From Phycisphaerales bacterium UBA7708 (lineage in GTDB: Bacteria > Planctomycetota > Phycisphaerae > Sedimentisphaerales > Anaerohalosphaeraceae): a stretch of DNA of 5,233 nucleotides. The position numbers were made by a program, and so were the translations under genes. Shown here piece after piece: positions 4,610 through 5,233 of this stretch. The number at the start of each line of letters is the position of its first letter. Within the stretch, counting starts at the first letter, position 1. The notes under the pieces were generated by a model that saw nothing but the letters and a program-made list of their open reading frames with translations, was not told the DNA's origin and made no database searches. The DNA lies in NCBI GenBank assembly GCA_002482415.1, contig DLFY01000099.1:1-5233 (forward strand), written 5' to 3'.

Positions 4610-5233
4610 ATGAAGATAGCACCGTACTGGGCGAGGGAGGTATTTTCGGGGGCGGATAAAAAAGGGAGGACGCACACGTTTGCGGCATATGGATGGTCAT
4701 TTGGGTCGATGGACGAGGCGAAGGCCGATGCGCGGCGGCGGGCGGAGAAGCTCTTTACGCTGTTTACCGGCGGCGAAGAACTCACGACGTATGCGGATTA
4801 TCTCGACCGGCCGGTGCGGGAGGAAATCATCGAGACCCTGACACATGACGGGGAGTCGATTGGTCTGATTACGCGGAATCGCTATGGGGTGCTGGTGCTG
4901 AACACGGCGCGGGTGGCGTTTGTGGATGTGGATTTTCCGGCGGCGCGGCCTGCGGGGATCAGGGAGCGGGTGGCGTGGCTGTTTGGGGCGGGCAAGCGAC
5001 AGGCCAGGCAAACGGAAATCGAAGACCGGGTCGGTCGGGACATCGAGGACTGGGCCCGGCGGAATCCGCAGAGCCGGTTTCGGCTGTATCGGACGTGTGC
5101 GGGGTATCGGCTGCTGCTGACGCATCAATTTTATGAGCCGACGTCCGAGGCGACGCGGCGGCTGCTTGACGAGCTGGGGTCGGATCAGCTTTATCGGCGG
5201 CTGACCTTCAAGCAGGAGTGCTTCCGGGCGAGG
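4610..5233 (+). CDS. Conserved uncharacterised protein, 3' truncated by window
   Basis: The first 208 codons of a gene that runs off the right edge. The start is MKIAPYWARE, the opening of a conserved but unnamed bacterial family as I recall it. Visible blocks are YGWSFGSMDEA (27-37) and an arginine-rich helix ARRRAEKL (41-48). RPVREEIIE (67-75) is followed by ITRNRYGVLVLNTARVAFVDVDFP (87-110), which has a DxD pair (D106, D108). FRLYRTCAGYRLLLTHQFYEP (157-177) comes next, and YRRLTFKQECFRAR (195-208) ends at the window edge. The DxD followed by a conserved RLYRT.AGYR segment recalls the layout of primase-polymerase folds, but this is a weak resemblance and I assign no function. Heavy CGG/GCG use matches the GC-rich flank, so it is probably resident and not part of the ATPase/DUF4276 module. 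There is no signal peptide or membrane segment. Confidence 0.8.
   Translation, partial: MKIAPYWAREVFSGADKKGRTHTFAAYGWSFGSMDEAKADARRRAEKLFTLFTGGEELTTYADYLDRPVREEIIETLTHDGESIGLITRNRYGVLVLNTARVAFVDVDFPAARPAGIRERVAWLFGAGKRQARQTEIEDRVGRDIEDWARRNPQSRFRLYRTCAGYRLLLTHQFYEPTSEATRRLLDELGSDQLYRRLTFKQECFRAR

Noticed and set aside
4920..5120. 66-aa forward open frame starting MWMWIFRRR
   Set aside because: It lies in another frame inside the gene at 4610; Gly/Arg-rich low-complexity text and no ribosome-binding site.
4697..5128. 143-aa open frame on the minus strand, Pro/Arg-rich
   Set aside because: It is antisense to the forward gene starting at 4610, which has a good ribosome-binding site and runs off the window edge; its composition is that of a shadow frame.

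Overview
The window joins two kinds of DNA. The flanks (about 1-1494 and 4610-5233) are visibly GC-rich. The centre (about 2290-4560) is AT-rich with AAA/ATT/GAA-type codon use. GC-rich coding with heavy CGG/GCG use, together with short intergenic tracts built from GATTGAT and ATTTTCGATT words, fits an environmental Planctomycetota-like bacterium (Phycisphaerae type). That assignment rests on recall of similar intergenic text and is tentative; there is no rRNA, tRNA or marker gene here.

Layout, all on the + strand: (1) 3-143, the last 46 codons of an unidentified gene; (2) 238-1494, a complete exported alkaline phosphatase; (3) 1495-1670, an intergenic repeat tract; (4) 1671-2288, an unrecognised 205-aa protein with one N-terminal membrane segment; (5) 2289-2705, an AT-rich gap holding short frame-broken coding remnants, a near-consensus sigma70 promoter (TTGACA, 17 nt, TATAAA) and a 65-codon open frame running into the next gene; (6) 2706-3812, an OLD/RloA-like ABC-type ATPase; (7) 3805-4491, a DUF4276 (Toprim-like) protein overlapping the ATPase gene by 8 nt; (8) 4610 to the window end, the first 208 codons of a conserved uncharacterised protein.

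The most interesting unit is the pair 2706-4491. An SMC/ABC-type ATPase followed by an overlapping Toprim-like gene is the plan of OLD, Gabija, PARIS and RloA/RloB-type conflict systems, so the pair is a candidate anti-phage or anti-plasmid module in a probably acquired AT-rich insert. The junction carries a run of seven G. It can serve as the DUF4276 ribosome-binding site, and removing or skipping one G would fuse both proteins in frame into a single OLD-like chain of about 594 residues. The alkaline phosphatase is probably ordinary phosphate-scavenging metabolism and unrelated to the module.
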